DNA from: Spiroplasma taiwanense CT-1
GTDB taxonomy: Bacteria > Bacillota_I > Bacilli_A > Mycoplasmatales > Mycoplasmataceae
Length of the DNA: 64,000 bases
Direction of reading: 5' to 3'
Assembly: GCF_000439435.1 (NCBI RefSeq)
Contig: NC_021846.1
Location: 806,001-870,000, forward strand
The translations under genes were made by a program, and so were the position numbers. The number at the start of each line of letters is the position of its first letter. Position 1 is the first letter of the stretch. This document shows positions 35,348 to 45,937 of this stretch, piece after piece. The notes beneath the pieces are model-generated. The model made no database searches and was not told the origin of the DNA. It was given only the letters and a program-made list of their open reading frames with translations.

Positions 35348-37049
35348 TTTCTGTTCCATATCCATGTTGTTGTTTAATAAATTGATGTAAATTATCTAAT
35401 GCAACTGGCCTTTCTAATTTTGGTGCTCTTTCATCTAATAATCAAGTTTTTACTAAATGTGTATCTGATACTTTAAAAATTGGTGGTTCATATAAATAAT
35501 CAATTTTTAATGCATATTTATTTCTTGGAGCAAATGCATCTCCATTTATTTTTGAAAATAGTGATGGTGGAGTTCCTTCTATTGAATATAAGTTTTCTCC
35601 TTTTGTTCCAAGTTGAGGTAACGATAACAATAAGGCTCAAGTATATGGGTGTTTTGCATCATAAAATATTTCTTTTGTTTTTCCCATTTCTACAATTTGT
35701 CCACAATACATAACTAGTATTCTTGTTGCAATTGATGCAACAACTCCTAAATCATGTGTAATAAATACAACTGAAAAATTATACTCATTTTGTAAATCCT
35801 TTATTAATTGCAAAATTTGAGCTTGAATTGTAACATCAAGTGCTGTTGTTGGTTCGTCACAAATCAATATTTTTGGTTTACATGCTAATGCAATAGCAAT
35901 TACCACTCTTTGTCTCATACCACCTGAATACATTCCTGGAATATCTTTATATCTTTTTTCAGGTTCAGAAATTCCAACTTTTCTAAGTAGTTCTATAGCC
36001 TCAACTTTTGCTTCTCTTTTTGATAACTTATGATGTTTTCTTAATACTTCAGAAATTTGAAATCCTACTGATAATAATGGATTTAATGAAGTCATTGGAT
36101 CTTGAAAAATTGTAGCAATAGTTTTTCCTCTTAATTTTGTAACTTCTTTTAAAGATGTTCTTCTATTTAAAAAATTAAAGCTTTTAATTTTTTTTCAATC
36201 TTGCATAATATTTAAAAAATGTTCCTTATCTTCAAAAACATTTTTTTTCAAATCAAAGTAAATTTTTTTAAGTTGTGAGATAAATCTAACCGAATCGGAT
36301 TTTGAAACTAAGTATTTTTCTATAAAGTAATCTTCTTGTTTTGTAAATTCCAAATTATTCTTAATTTTAGATTTTATAATTTTTGTTATTTTATTTAATG
36401 TAAATCTTTCAAAAATATTTAAAGTTTTATATTTAAAGTAATCAGATTTCTCTTCATTAATTTTTGTATTAATTTTTTCTAACTCTTTATTTTTAAAATC
36501 TTCATTTTTTAATTCATTTTTATATTTAATCAATTTCAAATTTTTTTCTAATTTACTAATTTTAAAATTTATAAATCATGAATTTTTAAATAAATTTTTT
36601 TCTTTTAATGTTTTTAATGTTTTTTCATTTTCAATGATCATTTTATCTCAATCATTTAATTTTTCTTTTAAATCACTTTTATTAATAAAGTTTATTTTGG
36701 AATTCATTTTTCTTATTTTTTTCTTACAATTTCTAAGAATAAATTTTCTTGTTGGTTTGTCAATTAATTGTTTTTGAGTATTAACTACATCAATTGAACT
36801 TTTAAAATCTTTATCATCTACATTTGGAATATATATAATTGAGCCCTCACTTATTCAACCATTACTTTCTAACATACCCGTAAAAGTTTTTGTAATAACT
36901 GATTTGCCACTTCCTGATTCTCCAACAATAGCCAATATTTCTTTTTCATATAAATCAAAAGAAATACCTCTAATAGCAGTTAATAACTTACTTCTTACTC
37001 TAAATTTAACTTCCACATTATTAACTACTAAAATTTTTTTACTTTCCAT
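35340..37049 (-). CDS. oppD: Oligopeptide ABC transporter ATPase OppD with insertion (locus 3)
   Basis: 569 aa. Walker A is at 43-50, IFQDPMTSLNP near 315, signature YSGGMRQR near 374, ILICDEP and FITHDLGVV after it, with GTPPSLF and the DAFAPRNKYAL segment near the C-terminus. The insertion (about 70-305) is a Lys/Asn-rich helical segment. Within locus 3, oppD and oppF are separated from oppB-oppC by oppA and a second lipoprotein, and a terminator-like hairpin lies upstream at 37115-37147. The two ATPases may therefore be transcribed less, or separately. Confidence 0.93.
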
Positions 37050-37114
37050 TTTATTGTTACTCCTTATTTCTTTCTATTCCTGGCTTAAAAACTTATTTTT
37101 TATAATAATCTTAT

Positions 37115-37147
37115 TTATAAAAACCACCCCCTATTATAAGGTGGTGG
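37115..37147 (-). terminator. Terminator between the lipoprotein gene and oppD (locus 3)
   Basis: ACCACC (37123-37128) and GGTGGT (37140-37145) pair around an 11-base loop and are followed on the minus strand by a T-rich tail. It splits locus 3 into B-C-A-lipoprotein and D-F parts. The surrounding spacer 37050-37256 holds nothing else that I can identify. Confidence 0.65.
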
Positions 37148-37256
37148 TGTATAAATTTCTTTATTGAATTCAAACATTAAATTATTACTTAAACTCTTTA
37201 AAATTTAGTAATACACTCACTAAAAATAGTTTATTTTTTAAATACAATTAAATATA

Positions 37257-37970
37257 TTAAAGTGATGGGTTAATAGTAATTTCTTTTTGATCTGATAAAT
37301 ATTTAGAAACATTTGCTGCCTTTATATTTACTTTTTTTCCTTCCACTAAAACTTGTGGATTATCTGATGACAAAGCACTATCAGATTCATAATCAATTTC
37401 AAAATCAGTTGGTGATACAGCAGAATTTACATTTTCTAAAGTTTTTATAGCGTTAAGAACTGCAGCATCTGATTCTTCTTTTGATTGACCTGCTCTTAAA
37501 GTAAGATTTAAAGTATCTAATGAAATTTTAACAACCTCAGGAACTTCAACTTCACTTTCAGTAGCAATTACTTTTAATTTAAAATCAACAGAAGGAGCAT
37601 TTCCATATGATAGTTTAATTGATACATTTCCAACTTTAAATGCTTCAAGTTTTAATCTTAACTTTTTAGCAGGAACTTTTACTGTACTTCCATCAGATAC
37701 ATAACTTAATTCATCAGTTTGTACTATTTCTAGAACTTTTAATACTGAATCATCTGATGAAATAACTGCTAATTCAATGCTTTCTTCATAACCTCCTACA
37801 AAAACATCTGCATCCATTTTTTCACCAACATGAATTACTTGAATATCATTTGGTGCTGTTAAGACATTTTTAGGTTGTGTACTTACAGAATCACTACCAC
37901 AAGCTACAACAAATGAACTAGATAAAGAAACAATACTTACTGATCCAATTAATGATAATAATTTTTTCAT
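37257..37970 (-). CDS. Surface lipoprotein with Ig-like and spiralin-like parts
   Basis: 237 aa. The signal peptide MKKLLSLIGSVSIVSLS ends in lipobox VVAC, so it is anchored outside. Residues about 45-135 resemble a bacterial Ig-like (BIG2-type) strand repeat: AVISSDDSVLKVLEI, then VGNVSIKLSYG. Residues about 145-230 resemble a spiralin repeat: a helix AVLNAIKTLENV, then SPTDFEIDYE, and a strand pair ending in KEITI. It lies directly between oppA and the oppD-oppF pair of locus 3, a position with no equivalent in loci 1 and 2. It may be an accessory binding or adhesion protein. Function is inferred only from domain appearance and position. Confidence 0.78.
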   Translation of the reverse strand: MKKLLSLIGSVSIVSLSSSFVVACGSDSVSTQPKNVLTAPNDIQVIHVGEKMDADVFVGGYEESIELAVISSDDSVLKVLEIVQTDELSYVSDGSTVKVPAKKLRLKLEAFKVGNVSIKLSYGNAPSVDFKLKVIATESEVEVPEVVKISLDTLNLTLRAGQSKEESDAAVLNAIKTLENVNSAVSPTDFEIDYESDSALSSDNPQVLVEGKKVNIKAANVSKYLSDQKEITINPSL

Positions 37971-37988
37971 CTCTTTTTCTCCTTTATT

Positions 37989-40334
37989 CTAATCTTCGTA
38001 AAAGATATTTCCATTTTTTTTATAACTTATATCAGTATTAATTTTTTCTTTTTCTGCTTTATACAAATCACTTCAATCTTTTAATTGTTGTTTTGTTCAT
38101 AATTGTTCATTTATTCTTCTTGTAAATAATTTATTTGGGCTTACACCATAAGTTGCATATCCATATGTATACTGTCTTAAGTAAGATATTGAATAACTTT
38201 TCAATGGCGCTGCATTAAAGTTTGGTAAAACATAAAAATTTTCATAAATTATTTCAGTTTCTAATTCACCAAAACCTTTTAATCTTTCTACTAAATCATA
38301 TTTTTCTGCTCTATCGATTTCATAAAATTTATCTGTAGTATCTTCAATACTTGCAACAAATGAGTCACTTACAGTTGTTTTAAATTTATCATTTACTTTA
38401 TATGTTAAATTTTCTTCTCCAACACCTTCACTTGCATCATCTCTTTTAAGCAATAATGGTGTTGAAGAACTTAATTCAGTTTGGAACCCTGTAAATTTAG
38501 ATAAATCTCCATCAATTCCTAATGTTCCAACAAAACTACCAGGATCTGAGAAATCTGGTGTTCAAGCAATATTAAATAAATGAAATTTTCCTCCAAAATA
38601 AGCTTGTAGATAATCATTATAGGCTAGAATATTAAATTTAATTTCTATTGGATTATTTGGAATTTCATTAAATTGAGCAATTGTTCTTGTTAAATATGGG
38701 TTTATAGATGTATTATGTGTATCTGAACCAACATATTCTAACTCAATTTTTCCTTTTGAATTTTTAGTTAAATTATTTTCTTCTATAAATTTACTTATAC
38801 TTTCAACTAATTCTGCTTTTGTTTTTCCAACATAAACACTTTCTTTATTTAAAAATGAATCTGTACCATCAACAAGTGTAGTTACAGAATTAGGTTTTGC
38901 ACCAAATTTCTCCTTGTATGAATCTTCAATATATTTTACATAATCTTTTCCATTAGCATCATATGTTAATTCCGGTGCTGTAAATGTATTTCTAACATTT
39001 CCTGATAAATTAGGATCACTATCATATTTTTCAGAATAATATTTTGCCAAAACATTTCTATTAAATCCTGTTGATATAAAAGCTCTAGCTTCATTAAATT
39101 GAAGTAATTTACTTCCTGAAATTTTGGCTGCATCATCAACTGCACCAGAATTATAATTTGTATTATATGAAAGTGCAAAAGTTTGAGTTGAAAGTGCTTT
39201 TCCAACTGAAACTTCATCAATTTTGGGATTATTTATATCACTTCCCACATATCTTTCTCAACCCACAGCATCTGCTGGATTAATATTATATGAAATTGTT
39301 TCACCAGTTTCAAATAACGTTCTTGTTAAGTCAGTTGATTGTGTTGTAATTTTTTTATAAATAATTGTTTCAATTTCAGTTTTATTTGCAAAATAGTGAC
39401 TATTATTTTTTTTGAAAACCATTTTTGTTCCATTTAAAATATTTTCCACATCATTTGGTAAATATGGCCCTGAAAACAATGTTTTTGATGGATCTGGTAC
39501 AACCCCATTTGCTCCATTTGCATAATTTTCAATTGGAGATGGAGAAAATACGTTATATGTTAATAATGATTCAAAATAAGGTGCAGGTTTTTCTAAATGG
39601 AATGTAACGTTGTATCCATCATTACCATCATCTGCAATAATTCCAAATTTAAAATCCGCTATTCCTGCTTCATTTTTTTGAACATCATTACCATTTGCAT
39701 CTTTAACAGTATATAAATAACCACTTTTAACTTTTTCAATAATTTGATCAAAAGTTAAAGTTGCATCCTTAAGTCTTCCAATTGCAGTTGATACTTCGTT
39801 TGCCCCTTTAATGAATTGCAATCATAAAAAAGATGTAGCAACATTATTTGCAGGAGTTAACGCAAATTTTGCTGAATTTAAAAAGTCACCCGCAGTAATT
39901 CTTCTTACTTTTGAACCATCTGCTTTATATCAATAAGCTTCATCTCTTAATTTATATTTTCATGTTGTTAAATCAATATTTGAATTTGTTGAATCGTTTC
40001 CAACATAAATACTTTTCCCACTGCTTGATCCTGAAACTCCAGCATAAGCTGACTCAACAAGATCTCCATATGTTCTTCCATATTCATCAACACTTAATAT
40101 AGTTCCAAAAATATTTGCTAAATATTCTGTATCACTTGCTGATGAAGTTGCAATTGGGTTTCATGATTTTGGAGGAGCTGTATATACTGCTACATACTCC
40201 TTTGTATTAATTTTTTTATTTCTAATACTGGCAAAGTCAAATCCAACTTTACATGCAACAACAGAGGAAGTCGTTGTTGAAACTAATGTGACAGCTGAAA
40301 TTGCACTTAATAACCTTCTTAATTTTATTTCCAT
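37989..40334 (-). CDS. oppA: Oligopeptide ABC transporter substrate-binding lipoprotein (locus 3)
   Basis: 781 aa. The signal peptide ends in lipobox VVAC (about Cys28). Solute-binding segments are DEYGRTYGDLVES, TTWKYKLRDEAYW, NVTFHLEKPAPYFESLLTYN, LTRTLFETGE, WTPDFSDPGSF and a C-terminal LPNFNAAPLKSYS. It lies between oppC and the spiralin-like lipoprotein, not at the end of the locus as in loci 1 and 2. It is the most diverged of the three OppA proteins, in line with a different ligand set. Confidence 0.9.
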
Positions 40335-40348
40335 ATTATTTTTTCCTT

Positions 40349-41320
40349 TTATCTATGATTTTTTGGATCAAGAGAATCAGCAAATATTTTACCAACAATG
40401 TAAAATACTAATGATAATCCTCCAATAAATACGACTGGTACTATTAATAAATGAGGTGCTATTTGTCAATCAGATCCACTTAATAAATCAGTTAACATAG
40501 AACCAAGTGATGCTGATTTTGCATCTGAAACAGAAACGAAACCAAAACCTAAGTATGCAAGTGATGAATCAATTCCAATAGCTGCAGGAATTGAAAAAGC
40601 AATTGACTGAACTATTATTGGTAAAATTGAAGGTAAAATATTTTTTCTAATTATTTTTCCTCCCTTTGAACCTAAAACTTTTGATGCAATATTAAATTCC
40701 TTACTTTTATTTAAAAGAATTTGAAATCTAATTAAGGATGCTAATCCAATCCAATTTGTAATAGATACTGCTAAAACAGCTACCCACATACCTCTATTTC
40801 CTGAAAACAGAAATATAATAAATAATCATAATACAAGTTGTGGAATAATTGATATAAATCTAATTGCTTCTATAAAAGCAATATCAAATCTAGTATTATA
40901 TCCTCAAATTGATCCAATAATAATTCCAAGTACTATTTGTATTAAAACAATTATTACTGTAAATAGTAAAGTTGTTCGAGTAGCAATTCATGTTTTATTC
41001 CATAAATCCTCTCCCATTTTTCCAATCCCAAATCAATGTTCACTTGATGGAGCTTGATTTATTGGGCCATCTGGATATGTTGGAATTGCATATTGTCCTA
41101 ATGCAATTGTCATTGAACATATAATTATCAAAATTATTAAGACTAATGAAATTAGAAAAGCTGGATTTTTAAAAACCTTTAGAAATACTGATTTCCAATA
41201 ACTATAAGGTTTTGTAACAATATGTTCAGCAGTAACTTTATCTTCACCAACAATAAGAAATAATTCTGAATCTAATTTCTCAAAATCATAATTTGTATTT
41301 TTATTTAAAATTACTTTCAT
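40349..41320 (-). CDS. oppC: Oligopeptide ABC transporter permease OppC (locus 3)
   Basis: 323 aa. The N-terminus contains KPYSYWKSVF; six membrane helices follow. The coupling loop reads SKEFNIASKVLGSKGGKI, then RKNILPSILPI, and the C-terminus is DSLDPKNHR. It starts three bases after the oppB stop and is followed by oppA. The frame is intact and provides the reference for the frameshift in locus 2. Confidence 0.95.
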
Positions 41321-41322
41321 AA

Positions 41323-42597
41323 TTATCCTTTCTTTTTCTCCATTAGTTTTACTCTTGGATCTAGTAATGCCATTAAAAGATCACTAATTAAACTTAATAA
41401 TAATGATATTGAAGCACTAACTAATACAATTCCCAAAATTAAGAAAAGATCAGTTTGACTAATTGCAGAAACTGTTGTATTTGCCATTCCAAGAACACTT
41501 CAACTTTGTTCAACAAGTAAACTTGCTCCAAATAAATTGGCAATTAATGCTGCAGGAATACTTCTAATAATAGCAATTCCTGCAATTCTAAATATATGAA
41601 CAAAGAAAACATATCTATTTGTCATTCCTTTTGATAAAGCAAACTTTGTATAATCTGCACTCATTTCATTAACAATGTATCTTCTTGTTTCAAAAATAAT
41701 TGCGGGTGTTCCTAATAAAACTAAAAGTAAAACTGGGAATATCTTTGTATATAATGTTGAATCAGTTCATAACGACCCTGCTCCAAGATAGTATATTGAA
41801 AATTGGAAAAATAACCTAACAATAACTAATGCAGGTAATGCAAACATAATTAAACAAAACCAAGTTATAAAATTATCTTTAACATTTTCCTTATTTATTG
41901 CAGCATAAATACCAATTGGAATACCTATAAAAAATGATATTACTGTAGCAATTGCACCAAGTTGAAAAGAAACAGGCATATTATTTGATAAAATTGTCTG
42001 CACAAATGTTCCTTTTGCAAATCCACCACTATCAGTAAAAGTAATACCTAAGTAGAAAAGCTTAGTGACCATTGTTCCTGTAATTGAACCATCAGATTCA
42101 TAATGAGCATCTGTTAAAATTTCTTTTGGTATAAATGGTGTTATATTTCTTAAATAAATAATAATTTGTGATAGTAATGATCCATCAACACCTAATAATT
42201 TTTTTCTATTTTCAATTAAATTGTAGTATTGTTCTGAACCATAAATAATATTATTTTTATTTAAATCAATATCTCCAATATAAATACTGTCACTTGCAAC
42301 AATATTTAATAATGCATATAAAACAGCAATAGCAATATATAAAGTTATAATTGCATAAAATATTCTTTTTAAAGAATATGTCAGTAGTGGATAACTACTT
42401 AAAAAATCATTTTTCTTATTATTTAAGACCCCTATTTTATAATTTAAAATATTTAAATTCACTTTCTTTTTCTTAAATAATTTGTTCTTTTTTATATCTA
42501 AAATTAATATTTTTATTCTTTCTTTCTCTTTCTCATTTTTATTTATATATTCATTCTCATTTTCTTTTAATTTTTTTATATTATTTTTCTCATTCAT
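41323..42597 (-). CDS. oppB: Oligopeptide ABC transporter permease OppB (locus 3)
   Basis: 424 aa. A very basic, charged N-terminus of about 65 residues (KKLKENENEYINKNEKEKE) precedes the helix YSLKRIFYAIITLYIAIAV. The coupling loop is DYTKFALSKGMTNRYVF with HIFRIAGIA; the C-terminus is LLMALLDPRVKLMEKKKG. It is the first gene of locus 3, starting 14 bases after the leader-module hairpin. The N-terminal extension differs in sequence from loci 1 and 2. Confidence 0.94.
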
Positions 42598-42610
42598 TTT
42601 TTCCTTTCTA

Positions 42611-42681
42611 ATAATAAAAAAATAGTATATCTTAGAAAATTATTTAAAACTAATTTAAATATTTCTGTAGATATACTATTC
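42611..42681 (-). terminator. Terminator-like hairpin of the intact leader module
   Basis: The 11-base arms AATAGTATATC (42621-42631) and GATATACTATT (42670-42680) pair across a 38-base AT-rich loop, with a T-run on the minus strand. It lies between the small ORF and oppB, where it could terminate the small transcript or attenuate entry into locus 3. Confidence 0.72.
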
Positions 42682-42711
42682 TTGTAATTATTTTACTTGG
42701 CTCACTTTATT

Positions 42712-42930
42712 TTAATAGGAACCCGAATCTCAATCTACATCAAAAAAAACTTCCATGCTTTCATCATTCATGAAAATATTTTTTTTGGTAATATTATTGA
42801 AAATTGGACATTGTAAAAAAATAATTGCAAACAGTTCTTTTTTTGTTAATTTTAGTAAATTAAAAAGTTCACCACATAATTGTGATTGATAAACTTTTCT
42901 TTCAAGTATAGATATTTTTATACCACTCAT
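42712..42930 (-). CDS. Small protein of the leader module before opp locus 3
   Basis: 72 aa, starting MSGIKISILERKVYQSQ and ending DVDWDSGSY with TGA as Trp. No signal peptide, membrane helix or recognised domain is seen. It is preceded by GGAGGT and a strong promoter (TTGACA, 17 bases, TAATAT) and followed by a hairpin terminator, so it is a complete transcription unit just upstream of oppB. A decayed homologue with the same promoter and hairpin precedes locus 2. It might be a leader peptide or small regulator for the opp genes, or a toxin-like or mobile remnant. I do not recognise it from any family. Confidence 0.7.
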
Positions 42931-42956
42931 TACTCATTACCTCCATTAACTTTTTT

Positions 42957-42985
42957 ATATTAAAAAAATAATTTGCCTTTGTCAA
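42957..42985 (-). promoter_or_regulatory. Promoter of the intact leader module
   Basis: TTGACA (42980-42985) and TAATAT (42957-42962) on the minus strand with a 17-base spacer, about 30 bases before the small ORF. This is the best consensus promoter in the window outside the rRNA operon. Confidence 0.82.
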
Positions 42986-43006
42986 CTTTTTTGAAAAAGA
43001 ATAAAT

Positions 43007-43315
43007 TTATTTACTTATTCAAAAATAATATATACTTTTATCAATTTTTTTGTAATTTCCATTAAAACCATACATAACACCTGTTAAAAAATCAATAAGT
43101 CTTTTTCTTTCATCAATATTAATCAATTTTAAGCTAATAGTTACGTGATTAAATTTTAAAAGACAGTCTGCTATTTGTTTTGTTTCACCATAATTTAAAG
43201 GTTCGAAATGTGTTTTATTTAATTTATCAAATTCAATATCATCAATAAAATCTGAATTTTCATCATTTAAAATACTTTTATTATTTTTTTCAATTTCTTT
43301 ATTGAAAAAACCCAT
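43007..43315 (-). CDS. sepF: Cell division protein SepF
   Basis: 102 aa. The conserved SepF core is visible: YGETKQIADCLLKFNHVTISLKLINIDERKRLIDFLTG, then YGFNGNYKKI. SepF links FtsZ to the membrane in Gram-positives. The N-terminal membrane-binding stretch is short (MGFFNKEIEK). The C-terminus uses a TGA-coded Trp (YYFWISK). The gene starts three bases after the ftsZ stop and is the last gene of the division cluster. Since FtsA here looks degenerate, SepF may be the main membrane tether. Confidence 0.85.
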
Positions 43316-43318
43316 TAA

Positions 43319-44575
43319 TTATCAGCTCTTTCTTAAAAAAGTTGGAAAATCTCCATCTTCATCATCAGAAGATTCTTCAATTTTTTGTGCAACTGGTTGT
43401 TCATTATGATTATTATTTCATTGTTCAATTTTTTCTGGCACTATTTTTAATTCTTCTTCTGCTTGTCTAACATACTCAGGTCTTTTATCTTGATTATTCA
43501 TAAATGAAGTTCTTTGTTCATAGACAGTTTCTACTTTTGAATTGTCACTATATTCCATTTGACCTTGATTTGAAATATCCTTTCTCTCATTAAATTGATT
43601 TGATTGATTTAGATTTGGGGCAACATAATCTTCATCAAATCCAGTTGCTATAACTGTAACTATTAAATCATCATCTAAATGTTCATTAATTGCAATACCA
43701 AAAATAATATTTACATCTTCTCCACTTGCTTGTTGAACAATATCAACTGCATCATATGCATCATTTAATGAAACTGTTTTTCCACCAGTTACATTAATAA
43801 TTGCATCTTTTGCTCCACGAATTGATGTTTCTAATAACGATGAGGTTATTGCTTTATTTGCAGCTTCTATTGCTTTATCTTCACCTGAACCAATTCCAAT
43901 TCCAAATAAAGCATTTCCTTTACCTTTCATTACTGTTCTTACATCAGCAAAGTCTAAATTAATAACAGCTGGAACAGCAATTAAATCTGTTATTGTCTGA
44001 ACACCCTGTTTTAAGATATTATCAGCTTCTCTAAATGAGTCTTGAACTGGAATTCCTCCAATTATTTCCAATAATCTATCATTTGAAATGATTATTATTG
44101 AATCTACATATTTTCTTAATTCACTTACACCTTGAATTGCATATGAATTTCTCATTCTTCCTTCAAATCTAAATGGTTTTGTAACAATTGCAATAACTAA
44201 TGCACCAGTCTCCATTGCCATTCTTGCAATTTCAGGTGCAGCACCAGTTCCAGTTCCTCCACCCATTCCTGCTGCTACAAAAATCAAATCTGCTCCTTTT
44301 AAAGCTTCTTTTATTTCAGTCTCAGATTCAATTGCTGCTTGCTTTCCTACTTCAGGATTTGCACCTGCTCCAAGTCCCTTCGATATCTCTTTTCCTAAAA
44401 TTATTTTTGTTGAAGCAGAACTTGCCCCTAAAACTTGCATATCAGTATTTGCAACTATAAATTCAACTCCTTGAACATTATCATCAACCATACGATTAAC
44501 AGCGTTGCAACCTCCGCCTCCAACTCCAATAACTTTTATATTAGCATTTTGATTAAAATCTAAATTTATAGCCAT
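43319..44575 (-). CDS. ftsZ: Cell division GTPase FtsZ
   Basis: 418 aa tubulin-like GTPase forming the division ring. GVGGGGCNAV (17-26) and the tubulin signature GGGTGTGAAP (105-114) bind GTP; NLDFADVRTVM is the T7 catalytic loop. After about residue 320 comes a Gln/Asn/Glu-rich linker. The C-terminus DFPTFLRKSW carries the conserved peptide that binds FtsA and SepF. A TGA-coded Trp lies in the linker. It follows ftsA and overlaps no neighbour; sepF follows at three bases. Confidence 0.97.
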
Positions 44576-44592
44576 TTTATTACCTCACTTAA

Positions 44593-45912
44593 TTATCTAT
44601 TTCTTTGTGTATTTATAATACCATTTTGTTGTGGTATGTTTCTATTGTTTTGAAAATTTGAAACTATTCTTTGATTGTTGTTTACAATTTTATTTCTTAA
44701 TTGATTATTTTCAATATCTCTAATTAACTCACTTTTAGAAATACTAAATGTACTTGTTTTTATTTCTTTATTATTTTTATTTGCAATATGTGCACATTTT
44801 ATCATTCCACATATAGCAGTTGTTCATATTTCACTTGCTCCTGTAACAAGTGAAAAATATATTTGACACACATCTTTAAATTGACTTCTAAAAAGAATTT
44901 TTTCAAAGCCAGCAATTGTTGTAACTTTGCCAGTATGATGAATTTGAAAATTTTTAATTCTTTCAAATTCCCTTTTGATTAAAATATCTGACTTATCAAT
45001 AATTGAATTTATTTCTTCTAAAATAATATTTTTTAAATCTTTTGATCTTAATTCATAATTAAAACCCTTTGAACTAATATATTTTCTATAAACTACTGTA
45101 TCATCCAATGTATTTGATGAAAAATCTAGTATCTTAAATAAATATTTTTCTGCTATATCAAATTTTGCTTGCATTCTTTCTGCAACATTTTGAATTATGT
45201 TTTTTATTCCAAAATTTATTGTATCTTTTTTTGCAAGAGTTTCTTTTGAAAAATAACCAATATCAGTTTTTTCTCAATCCCAATTAATTATTGCAAAATT
45301 TTGTCTAAATGTTTGATCACTATTTGATTGACGAGCTAAAGCATATAATTCATTTGTTGAAATTAACTCTTCAAGTTTTAATGATTTTAAAATTTGATTA
45401 AAAGATTCTTTTACTTTTTTAGAGATTGTATAAACTTTTGCCTTCATTACAATATTTTTTGCTCTGTGGTTCAATGGAACGGTTCCCATTTGAGTTACAT
45501 TATCTAAAGTAAATAAATATGGTTTTATATTTATTACTACATGCTTATCATCATAAATAATTTTTCTAGCTGTTGAATATAAAGTTTTAATATTTTCTTC
45601 TTTTATAACAAAATCAGCACTATTAATAAATTCTGTTGCTATTGCATCTTTAATTTGCATTGTTAATGTAGGATAAACAATTGAAATTCTTTCAATTTTT
45701 TGTTGAAATGTGGTATTGAATTTATGAATAATTTTACTTAATCTATGAGAAATTTGATTTGGATCTATAATTTCATCCTCATTTGTTAATCAATTTCCAG
45801 AAATTTTTTCCTTAAAGATAACTTTTAAACCTGTATTAATTTTATACTTACCTACTACAAATCTAATATCTTTTTTTGTCACTTGTAATACAGCATAAAT
45901 TTCTGTTTGCAT
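44593..45912 (-). CDS. ftsA: FtsA-like division protein with eroded nucleotide site
   Basis: 439 aa, located between rsmH and ftsZ where FtsA normally lies. The overall length and order of elements fit an actin-like FtsA, but the nucleotide-binding motifs are not conserved: phosphate-1 (usually DIGTSxTK) reads VLQVTKKDIRF, phosphate-2 (usually DIGGGTTD) reads IINWDWEKTDIGYF, and the adenosine motif reads TTIAGFEKI. A C-terminal Asn/Gln-rich tail replaces the usual linker, and the membrane helix at the end is not obvious. Three TGA-coded Trp codons occur. I infer an FtsA that has lost or weakened ATP binding. The name rests mainly on position and collinearity. Confidence 0.72.
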
Positions 45913-45937
45913 ATTAATCTTCCACCTTTCTAATTGC

